A stretch of 64,000 nucleotides of DNA from Strongylocentrotus purpuratus (Eukaryota; Echinodermata; Echinoidea; Camarodonta; Strongylocentrotidae): the NCBI RefSeq assembly GCF_000002235.5, contig NW_022145596.1:31284140-31348139 (forward strand). The letters run 5' to 3'. Shown one piece after another: positions 13,601 through 23,900 of this stretch. Positions within the stretch are counted from its first letter, which is position 1, and each line of letters starts with the position of its first letter. Both the position numbers and the translations under genes were made by a program. Under the pieces are notes generated by a model. It did no database searches and was not told where the DNA came from. It saw nothing but the letters and a program-made list of their open reading frames with translations.

Positions 13601-14607
13601 AAATGTATAAACGAGATTTGCTCTTAATTATATATGACATCAAAACCCCATCAATAAGTCACAGTGGTAGTCAAAAACACAATTGTTTAAAATCAGGGGG
13701 GGGGTGGCTGTTGTTTAATTGTGCTTTTGAAAGATAAGGAATGATTTTAAATTAATAATTGTTTAAAATACATGAATTTTCCAAACTCAAATTGTCCCTT
13801 TGCATATGAGATCAGGAAGGATCACACATTTCTTGCACATTCGGCATAATTTGCAACTGATTATGCGCATCGAATTTGTTGCAGGAAATGAACGAGCTAG
13901 CTGAACAACTGTCCATGTACCTTATAGATTACGAATTTCGCCTGCTCAGTCATATATGATCCTTCCATCATAATTACGGTATCAAATGATGAATTTGACT
14001 ATATGAGCTTTTAAATGATGTGTATCCCCCTTTAAAACACACATATATATATATCATACCAAGTTTTCTTTTCTTTAATGATATTAATGACCTAATAGAA
14101 ATAGTCATTTGCTATTTATTATTTTGGACAATAAGGTTTCCGTCACCGCCATTTCAAATTGTCTTTAATCAGTCATGCGTGATATTTCTGGTGTCATAAT
14201 TATGAAAGAGGAGAAATCAAGCTTTTTAATGATATATACATCGAAACAGATTTGATTTAGGATCATTTAGTACTTTCCCATTGAACTTCGGGTTCCTTTT
14301 TAGGGACACTCTGTATATATGACACAGATATTATAGATTCGAATATCTTACCTACGCATAGTGGACTTTCTTCTGACCACTGTCCATTGCCTAGGCAACG
14401 CAACTTTCGTGCTCCATACAATGCAAAGCCGGGGTTGCATAAGTAGGAAGCATACGCCCCTTCTCCAATGATTGACATGGATCCGTGTTTGACGGGATTA
14501 GGGGCTCCACAACGATACGACTGCCATCCAGAGTTTGCAGCAGAATTGGCGGGAAAACTCAACACAGAGATCAGACAGACAACAGCAAATAGTATCGATA
14601 ACGGCAT
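350..14607 (-). CDS. Secreted sushi/EGF-repeat protein, 5' part of gene (13 exons, 3' end outside window)
   Basis: I assembled thirteen coding exons from conserved cysteine spacing and splice sites; they join without a break into about 757 residues. In order: a signal peptide (hydrophobic run about residues 3-22), five sushi/CCP modules, four EGF-like modules (two calcium-binding, with DVNEC and DIDEC starts), one GCC2/GCC3-like cysteine module, three more calcium-binding EGF modules, and a sixth sushi module split over two exons. Every intron visible is phase 1, the classic sign of exon-shuffled extracellular modules. The product should be a secreted or cell-surface adhesion, matrix or complement-like protein. 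SVEP1/polydom and SCUBE families share parts of this module set, but no von Willebrand, pentraxin or CUB domain is in view, so the family is left open. No transmembrane segment is seen. The gene runs past base 1; the last visible exon ends in an ordinary donor. Confidence 0.85.
461..1534 (-). other. Intron 12 of sushi/EGF gene
   Basis: AT-rich intron. I see a short C/T-rich stretch near 705-760 and no recognisable element or gene. Confidence 0.6.
1535..1621 (-). CDS. Sushi/EGF gene exon 12: first half of sushi 6
   Basis: 87 nt, phase 1 to 1. It encodes the N-terminal half of a sushi module ([17 protein letters not shown]); the second half is the next exon. The acceptor is GGCAG and the donor GTAAGT. 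Confidence 0.75.
1938..2047. repeat. C/T-rich microsatellite
   Basis: Irregular TCTC runs in the intron next to exon 11. Confidence 0.8.
2126..2248 (-). CDS. Sushi/EGF gene exon 11: calcium-binding EGF
   Basis: 123 nt, phase 1 to 1. DVDEC start, [16 protein letters not shown] core. Confidence 0.85.
   Translation of the reverse strand: MWMNVPLIAPDASKFASILTAGFTANVTLDSHSMLTLEHV
3075..3203 (-). CDS. Sushi/EGF gene exon 10: calcium-binding EGF
   Basis: 129 nt, phase 1 to 1. EIDEC start, [16 protein letters not shown] core, flanked by AG acceptor and GTATAA donor. Confidence 0.85.
3420..3552 (+). repeat. SINE-type 3' tail with (ATT)n
   Basis: A short GCGCTATATAAGCAGAAG end followed by about 25 ATT units, the same type of tail as on the tRNA-derived SINEs here. 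No tRNA-like head is visible, so it is a truncated copy or another family sharing this tail. Confidence 0.55.
3945..4233 (+). mobile_element. tRNA-derived SINE
   Basis: The head (about 3950-4021) keeps a tRNA-like 7-bp acceptor pairing, an A-box-like TGGTCGAGTGG and a perfect B box GGTTCGAGTCC at 4000-4010. It runs into a body (CATTGATCTACATTTGCCAC) and ends GCGCTATATAAGAAGCC plus ATT repeats. Related copies lie at 9.5, 42.5 and 45.5 kb. The body and tail show it is a SINE rather than a working tRNA gene. Confidence 0.8.
4437..4562 (-). CDS. Sushi/EGF gene exon 9: calcium-binding EGF
   Basis: 126 nt, phase 1 to 1. DINEC start, [16 protein letters not shown] core. Confidence 0.85.
4645..4682. 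repeat. (AT)n microsatellite
   Basis: About 19 AT units in the intron just upstream of exon 9. Confidence 0.85.
5353..5505 (-). CDS. Sushi/EGF gene exon 8: GCC2/GCC3-like module
   Basis: 153 nt, phase 1 to 1. Its [17 protein letters not shown] and [16 protein letters not shown] stretches match the GCC2/GCC3 (ephrin-receptor-like) cysteine module rather than an EGF or sushi fold. It sits between EGF modules. Confidence 0.8.
5506..6431 (-). other. Intron 7 of sushi/EGF gene
   Basis: AT-rich. It contains a short GAATT-type tandem (about 5823-5857) but no gene or clear element. Confidence 0.5.
6432..6551 (-). CDS. Sushi/EGF gene exon 7: calcium-binding EGF
   Basis: 120 nt, phase 1 to 1. DIDEC start, [14 protein letters not shown] core with the Asn/aromatic pattern of calcium-binding EGF modules. 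Confidence 0.85.
6552..7610 (-). other. Intron 6 of sushi/EGF gene
   Basis: A GATGGA-rich patch next to exon 7 and otherwise unremarkable AT-rich sequence; no gene or element recognised. Confidence 0.5.
7611..7736 (-). CDS. Sushi/EGF gene exon 6: EGF
   Basis: 126 nt, phase 1 to 1. EGF module with [12 protein letters not shown] and CQCARGFVL motifs; no calcium-binding start. The minisatellite at 7.9-9.2 kb lies in the intron just upstream. Confidence 0.85.
7838..7920. repeat. ACAT/ACT microsatellite with inverted AGT run
   Basis: ACAT units pass into ACT units and then into AGT units, so the ACT and AGT runs can pair as a small hairpin. Confidence 0.8.
7925..9195. repeat. Minisatellite, about 35-bp unit
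   Basis: More than 30 degenerate copies of a unit of about 35 bp built around TTAGACTCGTCACCCTC and CTCATAACACAAG. Some neighbouring units form higher-order blocks, with the same run of several units repeated around 8.05-8.5 kb. It ends about 30 bp before exon 5 and fills most of the intron between exons 5 and 6. Confidence 0.9.
9227..9355 (-). CDS. Sushi/EGF gene exon 5: calcium-binding EGF
   Basis: 129 nt, phase 1 to 1. The codon split with exon 4 makes the DVNEC calcium-binding start. The module ends in RLNVDGHSC. Confidence 0.85.
9495..9706 (-). mobile_element. tRNA-derived SINE (minus copy)
   Basis: Reverse copy of the SINE at 3945: it has the complement of the tRNA-like head near 9640-9706 and the ACACCTGGGTGGAGG body. 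Diverged. Confidence 0.7.
10007..10123 (-). CDS. Sushi/EGF gene exon 4: EGF 1
   Basis: 117 nt, phase 1 to 1. One EGF module with six cysteines ([12 protein letters not shown] through CTCRPGY to SC). It lacks the DxxE calcium start. Confidence 0.85.
10124..10750 (-). other. Intron 3 of sushi/EGF gene
   Basis: AT-rich intron with a C/T-rich patch near 10520-10595. No element recognised. Confidence 0.5.
10751..11179 (-). CDS. Sushi/EGF gene exon 3: sushi 4 and 5
   Basis: 429 nt, phase 1 to 1. The first sushi ends WNGTIPSC. A Pro/Asp/Glu-rich linker follows. The second sushi is longer than usual and ends WIGEEPQC. Confidence 0.85.
11213..11395 (-). repeat. Dispersed repeat, copy 1
   Basis: About 180 bp matching the reverse complement of 26523-26690 (shared blocks include CCTGTTGGTCCCCCATGATC and the following CTCTTTTTCTTATGTTAA). 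It is a non-coding interspersed element of unknown family. Confidence 0.75.
11718..12083 (-). CDS. Sushi/EGF gene exon 2: sushi 2 and 3
   Basis: The acceptor TTCAG and donor GTACGT give 366 nt, phase 1 to 1. Two sushi modules are seen: the first ends NDTVPTC, the second ends EWDRQPVVC. They are joined by a short Pro/Ser linker. Confidence 0.85.
12084..14351 (-). other. Intron 1 of sushi/EGF gene
   Basis: 2.3 kb AT-rich intron with a short poly-G run near 13696. No gene, RNA or clear mobile element found. Confidence 0.5.
14352..14607 (-). CDS. Sushi/EGF gene exon 1: signal peptide and sushi 1
   Basis: The ATG at 14607 opens a hydrophobic leader ([18 protein letters not shown]) ending near AANS, followed by one sushi domain with four cysteines and the [10 protein letters not shown] ending. 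The donor GTAAGA leaves phase 1 (256 nt). No other in-frame ATG competes for the start. Confidence 0.85.
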
Positions 14608-16630
14608 ACCGAATGGCGATTAGTTCACCGTAGGATGTACGTGATTGTAGACTACTTCAAGTAATCCGTTAATGGTCCTTTTAAACAAGTATGCTGGATA
14701 TCAAGGCATGTTACACGAGTCAGTTTTATAGTTCTGCCATAGTTGGTAAAAACTCCTGACAAACTATGTTCAGCTTCAGGTTGTGATAAATAGCGTAACC
14801 AAGTTATACAGGAAGAGTGTACGACAAGAACACAATTGTATTTATATTCATCCAACTGTATGTTATTCGACTTCTGTTTAGCCTGAGGTCAACCAGCTCT
14901 ACTACACGGTGAACTTCCTGTTAGACACTTTCTAAACAGACAGGAAAAATACAAAGAATCAATTTCCTTTCACTTTCTGTGCAGAATCCACTCAAAACTC
15001 ACAGTACTAAACAATAACAAAACTAGAAGAAAAAATACGTCATGCCTGAACTAAAGAAGAGGAAAAAGAAGATAAAAAGTATTTAAGTAATTGGGGCTCA
15101 AGAGACTTTACGCCAAATTTATCCCATGATTTTAGTCATGGAGTGTTCTAACATTTCTTCATCCACCGACTACTTTTGAATCACTAATCCCCTTCAGGAT
15201 CATCATCATACTTTCTGTATATGACAACTATATATCCCAAAGTTTCAACTAAAAAATACAAAGGTATATTCCTTCAGCAGTGCACATAAACTTACGAAAT
15301 AAAAAAATAAACAACTCTCTGTTTATAACACAATCGGTGACAATAATTATGTTTCATACTTTTTCAGTCTGATTTCTCTGACCTAATAAACTCCTTTTTA
15401 TACAATTAAATAAAGGAAATCATGTTCATAGTATTTCTGAATATTACCTTTAACTTGAATCAAATCTGGATCAAGGATAAAGTTTAAGGTGTGATATTAG
15501 TTTCATATCTGATATGACTGTTCGATCAGGGAATGGCCAGCTGAATTTAGATCACGTTGCAGGCCAGCAGGTACTTGTATTTTTTGGGAGCTGAGCTCTG
15601 TAAAGTCTATTTCTAAATGTACAACCGTGATCATTGTGCATATTTTTCGTAATAGCTATCCTACCACGCACATGTATCAGAAGAGTAGAAAAAACACTTT
15701 GCTCCCCGAATAGGGTAAACTAGATTTAGCTATTGGTGGAGTATGCTTCCTCCTCCTCCTCCTTCTCCCCCTTCTCCTCCTTCTCCTATTCTTCTTCCAC
15801 TTCTTCTTCTTCTTCTTCTTTTTCTTTTTCTTTTTCTTTTTCTTTTTCTTCTTCTTCTACTTTTTCTTCTTCTTCTTCTTCTTCTTCTTCTTCTTCTAAT
15901 TCTTCTTGTTCGTCCTCCTCTTCTTTCTTCTTATTCTTCTTCTAATTCTTCTTCTTCTTCTTCTACCCTTTTTTCTTCTTCTTACTAGTGATTGCAGTGA
16001 ACGTACTACTGGCCGGAATTTAGACGAGTGACACTTTTCATGAATGGCACTATTTATACTTGGAATACATTTCGGTTCAATGTCGGTCGGGAGCAATCGT
16101 TTTGATTGGCAGAACCAATGTGTTTATTGCAGACAAGCGCCTGGTTTGGCGGAAATAAAATTTAGCTTTCCGGTTATTGTTCCTCCAAACATAATTAGAC
16201 CTCATTCACGGTAGCTGAGTACATGAGATCGGGTTGAAGGTGTATGCCTGTAGACTGCTTATACACCAAACTCCCGAAATATTAAAGCCCGATGCTGATG
16301 CCTCTATCAAAGTTGAGGCATGAAGGCAGGCGTGAAAAGAGAGAGACTAGAGAAGAAAAAAAAAGGACGTAGGGAGAAAAAGGAGCAGACAAAGAAACAT
16401 TTTTGAAAATTCAGACAAGGATTAAGAGTCGAGAACGGTACAACGAATCGCATCCTTTCTCTAATAATTTAATGAAACGTCAAAGCTTCCGCGCTTCATA
16501 AGGGACTGCACCCATCCCCCTAGAGAGCGCGATTCTCGCGCTGTAAGTGTTTCGCATACTCACTTGTGCAAGAGCCACTCACTATTAATCGTGCCGACGC
16601 ACAAAATGACTTCAATATATAAATATGGCT
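14608..16630. other. Upstream region of sushi/EGF gene, no gene seen
   Basis: This presumably contains the promoter and 5' UTR of the sushi/EGF gene, but no TATA or initiator could be chosen with confidence. The only clear structure is the C/T-rich microsatellite at 15748-15985. Confidence 0.5.
15748..15985. repeat. (TTC/TCTTT)n pyrimidine microsatellite
   Basis: A run of about 240 bp of C and T, mostly CTT units, upstream of the sushi/EGF gene. The open frames through it are artefacts. Confidence 0.9.
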
Positions 16631-16639
16631 GATATGAGC

Positions 16640-19600
16640 ATTGTTCCCTTTAATTTCATGCAGGATGACGACTTCCTCATTTAACTCTGCCAGTACCTGC
16701 ACATATACACAAATCCAGCTTTTAACCTCTTCCGTATCAGTACAGACGATCAGTCTACGAGAAGTGCTGAAGAATTTGAAACTGAAATTGCTGATGAACT
16801 CAATAATAATACACCGGAATACTTGTTTCATATTGATCCAATTGAATCTGTAACCACGTTGTCCTCGTCGAAATGTTTAACTGTTAATCAATTTAATACA
16901 TCAGATGTACGAAAGAAAATGAGTTTTCGATACTGAATTTTTTCAGCTACACCAACTTTTAATTACTCATCATTCTCCAAATTCAGTGATAGGCTTAACA
17001 GAGACATGGTTGCGTAATGACCCTCACTAATATTATAACATACATGAATATAAACTAATTAATCAAAACAGAAGAAAAAAAATTTGCGGTGTCGCGACAT
17101 ATATCTCAAATCATTTTAACTCTGATCTAATACTAGGTATAGCGCACCAAACATAAGTACAACAAACACATGTTATTTGATGATTGTAAATGATCAAGCT
17201 TTATATGAAAGCTTCAAAAAACAAAAAAATAGAATTGAAATCGGTCAATGCGTTGTGATTTTATATCATTTTTTTGAAATCGCAAAATTACCGAAAAACC
17301 TGCCAGAAATGGTCAAATTGGCAAAAATGGCAAAATTCGACAAAGTTGACAACTTAATTCATCACTTTCTCGGACACAAATAATAAATTAAATTATCAGA
17401 CACTAAAATATCATCTTTGTGGTAAAAAATACAAAAAAGAAAATTCATATATCTATTACCATTTTGAAAACAGAAAACAACAAAATAAGTTATTTTTGCC
17501 ATTTTTGCGAATCTGCAGATATGAAAAAGTTGTGAAAATAACTAAGTCCGCCTAATTAATATGCGCATATGTAATTAAATCAAAACCGAACATGATACAT
17601 CAGTGAAACCTATGTATATCAGACAGGTATGGAAATATGTTTTATTTGAAGAAAAAAAAGAAAGAATATTCATCAAATATGCAAATTAGGTCATTTCGGC
17701 TAATTTTACATATAGGAAAGTCAAACTGTTCATTTTGTTGGCATTTTTTAAATCATATATTTATAGATCATATTTACACCAAATATTAACATTAAATTCC
17801 AAATATTTTTGCAATGCCAATAAAGTATGGCGATGGAAATTACTTGGATCACCGTCACAGCTATTTCCTCATGTGTTTCACAAATTATTCAGATCAAACC
17901 GATCAAATGATAAGAATTTGCAGACTTTCAGCTACATCACAATATATTTTTCTTTTTAAAAAATGTCAGATTTGAGGATTTATGACGATTTTCTCAGGAG
18001 CCATTCAACAGGCCATAACATTCCACAGGGACTGACTTTCAGAAAAAAACAAAATTTGGTGACCGCAGTACAGTTGTGGCTACCTTAAGTCTAAACAACA
18101 AATTGATTCAATTAGCGAAACACATGAGGATATTGCATTTTTTGTAGGGGAGTTTTATACATTGAGGTGCATTTTCACCACGCAGAATAGCAGCGCGAGT
18201 CAATGGGCGATCAACGGGCCATGTCACACAATGGCTGAAAAGACAATATTCTAATTAAATCATTTAACATATTTCCCACATGCTTATAACAATGAATCTA
18301 CACAGAATTGTAATTAAAGGTATGCTTGAAATATATGTGAACTAAAACATTTAAAATATTGTTTAGTTTTTTTTAAATACATTTAAAAATTTTGCTATTT
18401 CTACCAAATGACTGCTGTTGTGTGTGTGTGTGTGTGTTCGCGGGGAAGACTGTGTGCACAGGCAGTGTGATCGCCCTACTAATACCGCAATTTAATTATA
18501 TGACGGATGCTCTCGAGTCCGTCTTTATTGAAATCAAATTACCTAAAAAAAGAACATTATTGCTGGAGTTGTTTACAGACCTCCCAACTCAAATTACGAA
18601 GAATTTGTAACATCCTTAAATGCGGTACTTTCTTCCAATAAACTTAACAATAACAATTGTATTATTTGGGAGATTTTAATATAAACTTGCTGAATGCAGA
18701 CCATAAACAGCAATGCCAACATTTTCTCGACAAAATGTTAACGCAATCATTCCTACACGTGTTACTGACTCTTCCGCCTCACTCGTCGATAATATCTACT
18801 AAAATATAAACATTAATACTTGTTCTGGTATTATAATAGCTGATGTCAGTGACCACTTTCCTGTATTTTCATTTCTACCCATTTAGAAAACACGAATTGT
18901 TCACCCAATCAAAGCACACACTTATTTTTACGCTAATTCACTCATTATTACGACAGATATATCCCTTTACAAAGTCGCTCAGCACGTACAAGCTACAAAA
19001 AAGTACCACCCGCTCCATGGATTACTATGCTACTCTTACGCTGTATAAATCGGAAAAACCGACTCTTCTTTAAATATAAAGTAACGGATCCCAATAAACA
19101 GAAATACATCAATTATTGTAGGAACCCTTTAACAACTACCCTTCGTCTTGCAAACAAAGAATACTTCTTTAATCAATTTGAAGTCCACAAAAAAGATATG
19201 ATTGACACAGAAAGTCATAAACTCTGCCCTAAATAAAAATAACAACAAATCACCAATGTAAGAAATTAACACTGTCGTCTCTGTAACACAAGATCCTTTG
19301 CAAATAGCGGAAAGTCTGAACAATTACTTTACAATCGTTGGCCCAAATCTTGCCAGTAAAATTCCCAATTCAAGGAGACCTTTTCATTCCTTCTTAAAGC
19401 TTGACACTAACCCACAATCTATATTCTTAGTTCCAGTACAAGAGACAGTATTAGCTATAATACCCTGAGCCGATGTTTGACCGTAAACAAAACAACTCAT
19501 ATTTCTCGATGATCTCATGACTGAAGCCAGTAAAGATAAAAGAATTACACATCTGTTTACAAGGGTAGTCATCATAGAAATCTATCTGATATCCTTATTA

Positions 19601-19780
19601 CTCAAAATATTTTCTTTCAAGGAAAAGAAAGTCGTACTAAACGCAAACTACATGGTGGCGTACACAAATCACAGAGACATTTTTTCTAGATCTCGACTCC
19701 GAATTGAAAGCTGGTCGAGAAGCTGGTTGTCTACAATTTTCGGTTACGTTAGCTTGCTAATGTACAAACACATTTAGAAG
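16640..19780 (+). mobile_element. Decayed LINE (endonuclease part), interrupted
   Basis: The plus strand shows parts of a non-LTR retrotransposon ORF2. Near 16990-17030 is the endonuclease motif LTETWL. It is followed by a segment giving NIHEYKLINQNRRKK and CGGVATYISNHF. Near 18480-18720 lie the VFIEIKLP and GDFNINLLN endonuclease motifs. At 18840 is a DHFPVFSF motif, then the linker before reverse transcriptase (KYKVTDPNKQKYIN). The frame is broken several times and the reverse transcriptase core is missing. About 1.3 kb of unrelated AT-rich DNA (17.13-18.43 kb) separates the two endonuclease parts. The clade looks CR1/Rex-like, by inference only. Confidence 0.7.
17135..18430. other. AT-rich segment interrupting the LINE
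   Basis: About 1.3 kb with no coding signal between two adjacent parts of the LINE endonuclease; probably a later insertion. I could not find clear terminal repeats or a target-site duplication. Confidence 0.4.
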
Positions 19781-19857
19781 TGTACAGGTTGATGTTATTG
19801 CTTCATTATTGAAATAAATGATTACATTGTGAATTTTACATCAGAAGCGCAATTTGA

Positions 19858-19863
19858 TTTATT
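19858..19863 (-). promoter_or_regulatory. Possible IDS polyadenylation signal
   Basis: AATAAA on the minus strand, about 385 bases after the IDS stop codon. The position is plausible but the hexamer is common in AT-rich DNA. Confidence 0.3.
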
Positions 19864-20245
19864 TTACATTGTCAAAAACTTAAATGGTATTCCCTATCGC
19901 ACTTCAAAATGTTCAAGGGGTTACAATATTAAGAGTACACTTTTGTGAAATACCCGTTTAGGGTGTGAATTCGGGGGGGGGGGGGGGAACCACGCGAAAT
20001 CCTCATTTAGGGTGTACTTTGGCTTCAGAAGAAATCCTCGTTAAGCCTTTAGGGGTGTCTAGAAAACCTGGTGGTCACGCATGCTTACAGTATTTCTACA
20101 TGACTAAGATGCATTGGAATTTTGTTCAGTGGAAATTTCTTAGAATGAATAAAAAATAAAATAAAAAATCTGGCTTTCACTTTTAATTGTTGTTGTAGTT
20201 TGAACAACCTCTTGGCTTTAAGATGAAGGGCGATTCCATTGGGCT

Positions 20246-20979
20246 TCATGCAGGGACGGGTAAGCTTTCGCGCCAGCCCATCTGTAACTGATAGCTGAGT
20301 TGCTTAACGATGTCCTTAAACTTTGGATCAGCAGCAACATTTTGGTTTTGATCATAGTCAAAGCCATTGATGTAAAGTTCTGTAGCCTTTACATCGGTCC
20401 AGTTACCTTGGAAGGTTTTTGGATTGAATCCTATCCATTCGGTGTAATGGTGATCCTTGGTCCTCATGGAGTACCCCATGACAGTAATGTCACCCAGACT
20501 AGGGACATCAGTCTTTTTGTTTGGGGTTACCCCTGGACGAGGATACTGACTGAATGTGGCATTCTTCCATCTGCTGTACCGCTTTGAAGTCAACTTCTTC
20601 ATGCCATCTTTCTGCAGAATGGCGTTGGAGCCTTGGACTGGCTCTAGGAGAGGGGCGAAACTGTACCCCTCTGAACATAAGGTGACATTGAAAGGCTCTG
20701 GAGGACATACAGGTGGAACAGTGATGCCAGCGAGATCAGAGAGTGTGGGGAACAGATCAACAAGTTCTACAAACTCAGTAACAACCATCCCACTGTCAGC
20801 AGATGATTTTACAGTGTCTTGAGATTGAATCATCTTTAGAGAATTTTGAAGTTGATTTTTGATTGGCGATGACCTTGGCTTGTCTGTAACACCAGGAATG
20901 TGAACGATCAAAGGAACTCTTGTCGCCAGTTCATAGTTAGAGAACTTGCACCATTCTGCGTGCTCACCTAATTGCCACC
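20246..20979 (-). CDS. IDS: IDS exon 7 (terminal)
   Basis: 734 nt to the TGA at 20246-20248. It continues as [17 protein letters not shown] and contains the conserved SQYPRPG and MGYSMRT blocks of the IDS C-terminal subdomain. Confidence 0.95.
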
Positions 20980-23900
20980 CTAAGAAGTAGAAAGCAAAAG
21001 GTTATTTTTAATACCGGATGAGTACATTATGAACACATGTGCCAGGCCCCTCAAGCTTTGCCATGTTGTATGCATCCAGGTGAAGAAATATATTCCCAGA
21101 AATCTCTGCCTTTGCATGGATTTAATAATTTAATGAATCATGATCACATTTCGGAAGAAATTAGTTGCGTGGTATGCCGTCTTTGTATCATTCAGGGTTA
21201 TTTACTCCCGACAAACATTATTCTGCTTTAATCACTATCCTTAGGTGCAGGGGCGGTGATCCCGGGGGGACGCCCTCAATTTTTTTAGGGGGGGATCGTC
21301 CCCCCTGGAAATTTGAAAAAGTGAAAAACAAATTGTATAGCATATACTGAATAATGACTGCAACACACTTTTAGGCTCTGGAAGGCCCAAGAGTGCAGCG
21401 TTTAGACTAATAAAATTGCAAAAAAAATCTCGCTCGGTCGCTACGCTCCCTCGCATAACATCCTCGTAAAAAAAAAAAAATCGCATTTCGTCCCCCCGGT
21501 CATTAACAGAAATCACCGCCCCTGCTTAGGTGTATCCACATAGCTCTGAATTTAAAAAAAACTCATCACTAATGGAAAGTATATAAGCCATCAAAAGTAC
21601 TATTAGAAACAACAATAATGGTACGGTATATGCAAGGTCGAGAAATGAAGCCATCATACACACCATAAATATGTATAATCTGAAGTATATTTATAACTTT
21701 TCCACAAATAAATTACAAAAGAGTTTTTTTTTTTAAAGGCGAAAGGGGTACGTGAAATAGAGACTGAGAGGGGGAGGGGTGGTTGGGAAATTTGAGGAAA
21801 TTAACAAACCATGATCCCCAAAGAGAACGACGATGGTATTGTTTGAGAAGCCAGTTTCATTAAGGGTTTGAAGTAGTTTTCCGACCAAGGAATCCATGTA
21901 GGATGCAGCAGCATAGTAGCTCTGTCTCATCGGAGCCTGTCCGGGAAATAACAAAAATGCTCAGTGATTAATAAATAAACATGACAAATACAGGATTATC
22001 AGAAAAAGGGTGGCTGAATTAAGTTTTGTTTTACTTATAACACTGTCTTTCTTTCTGCTTTATTTCTTTCTTTTTGTTATGTTTTGTTCATGCTTCTCTC
22101 TCTGTGTGTGAATCACTGGCGTACTGGTTGGGAGCTTGGGGCGCTAGCCCCCCCCCCCCCATAAAATTAAACCATGGCCTATTTTCAATTCCATACAAGT
22201 GATATCACATGATTTTCAATAAAATGCGCGTTTCTCCATTTCTGTTGCAAACTGACACATTCCCAAATAGCCAGGAAGAGCATATGTTTTTATAGTCACT
22301 AATTGGCCTCAGTGGCCAATAACAGTAACACTAGTACCTTAATGTGTAACTGTTTTCATGGACTTGTCCTCATTATGACATTGTAGGCAAATTATGAATG
22401 CATCCCATTAAAGCATGGTGCAGAACACCATCGTGTTTGTCGGACGGCTCTCTGGTTTGATCAGGGAGACTCTAATTTAACAGAAATATGTCGAGAACAG
22501 ATTAAAGGATTTGCTGGTTTGTATAATGATTTCTTGTATGTTACACTTTGATCGATACAATTGATTGGTAAAGTAGATAGTTGCCATTCAACTGATTTCG
22601 TTTTATAGCAGTGATAACGTATTATTGTGGGTGGATGAAGAGCCTCATCATAATACAAACAACATATAGGCCTAATACCAGATACCGTTTAAAGAGATGC
22701 CAACTCTCAATATTGAAAAAGCTAAGTCCATAATCGTGGGAATGACATCCACTGCATCACATCCTCTCAATGCTCGTTCGTTTCGTTCCCTCGTTTATAC
22801 GTCTGGGTACCTCATTTACAGGCCCGTACGCAGGGGGGGGGGGGGTAAACAAACAAAAAGTATCCCCCCCCCCCAAGCCACTGAACGAAATATCTGACGA
22901 CGTAATTTTCCAATTTCCGGGGCACAAACAAAAAATGTGCTTCCCCCCCCCCCCCGCTTATTCAGCGGCTGGCTGAGTCGTTGCGTAATTTTCGGCACGA
23001 TTTTCAAATTGTAAAACACCCCCCTTGAATCCTGCGAATCCACTGCTCGTTCATATTAATATATTGTAAGCAATGTAGTTTTGTGAAGGTTATTTGGGGT
23101 GCATATTTGCATAATTATCTTTCCGAGTTCATGAAGAAAAAAAAATTCTCGGTTGGTCGAATCGTAACACGCTTACCCATTTAGTACATGTCGTCAAATC
23201 AAAATTTCCTTCTTAGGTATGCCCAGATTGCACATTTTCAAATCGAAAAATTAAAAAGCTCCCTATCGTGGGAGGGGGACACCCCCTCCCACACCCTCCC
23301 CTGCGGGTCCCCCCCCCCAAAAAAAAAATCTCGGTCGGTCGAATCGTGACACACTTATCCATTTAGTACATATTGTCAAGTCAAAATTTCCTTCTTAGGT
23401 ATGCCCCAGATTGCACATTTTCCAATAGAAAAATGAAAAAGCTCCCTACCGTGGGAGGGGGGACACCGCCTTCACACACCCTCCTCCCGCTCGGTCGCTA
23501 CGTTTCCTCGCAAATATTGCGCCCCCAAATGTTTTCTCTCATTACGCTAGTGCTCTAAATGATTGGGGGGGGGGGGGGGGTTAGCCATCTGATGCAGTCC
23601 TCCTAATTAACCAATTGAAAATAAAACACATTTGTATACGTTTGAGTGTAAATTCATCAATTCGGCCCATTTCATGCATTGCTGTCAAGTAATGTCAAAG
23701 AACAAAATCTAAAATTAAATACATAGTTTTTGTTAGATCAAGGCATTATCTTACATGGAATTGAAGTGGTATCGTTCCTAAGGGGAAGCTCATATTCATA
23801 GCTGTCACATCCTCTGACGTTCTCATATTGTAATAATCTTCATAGGCGACATCCGGCTGGGTTGGAGACCGGAATGGATTGGTTGCAATAGAAACCGACT

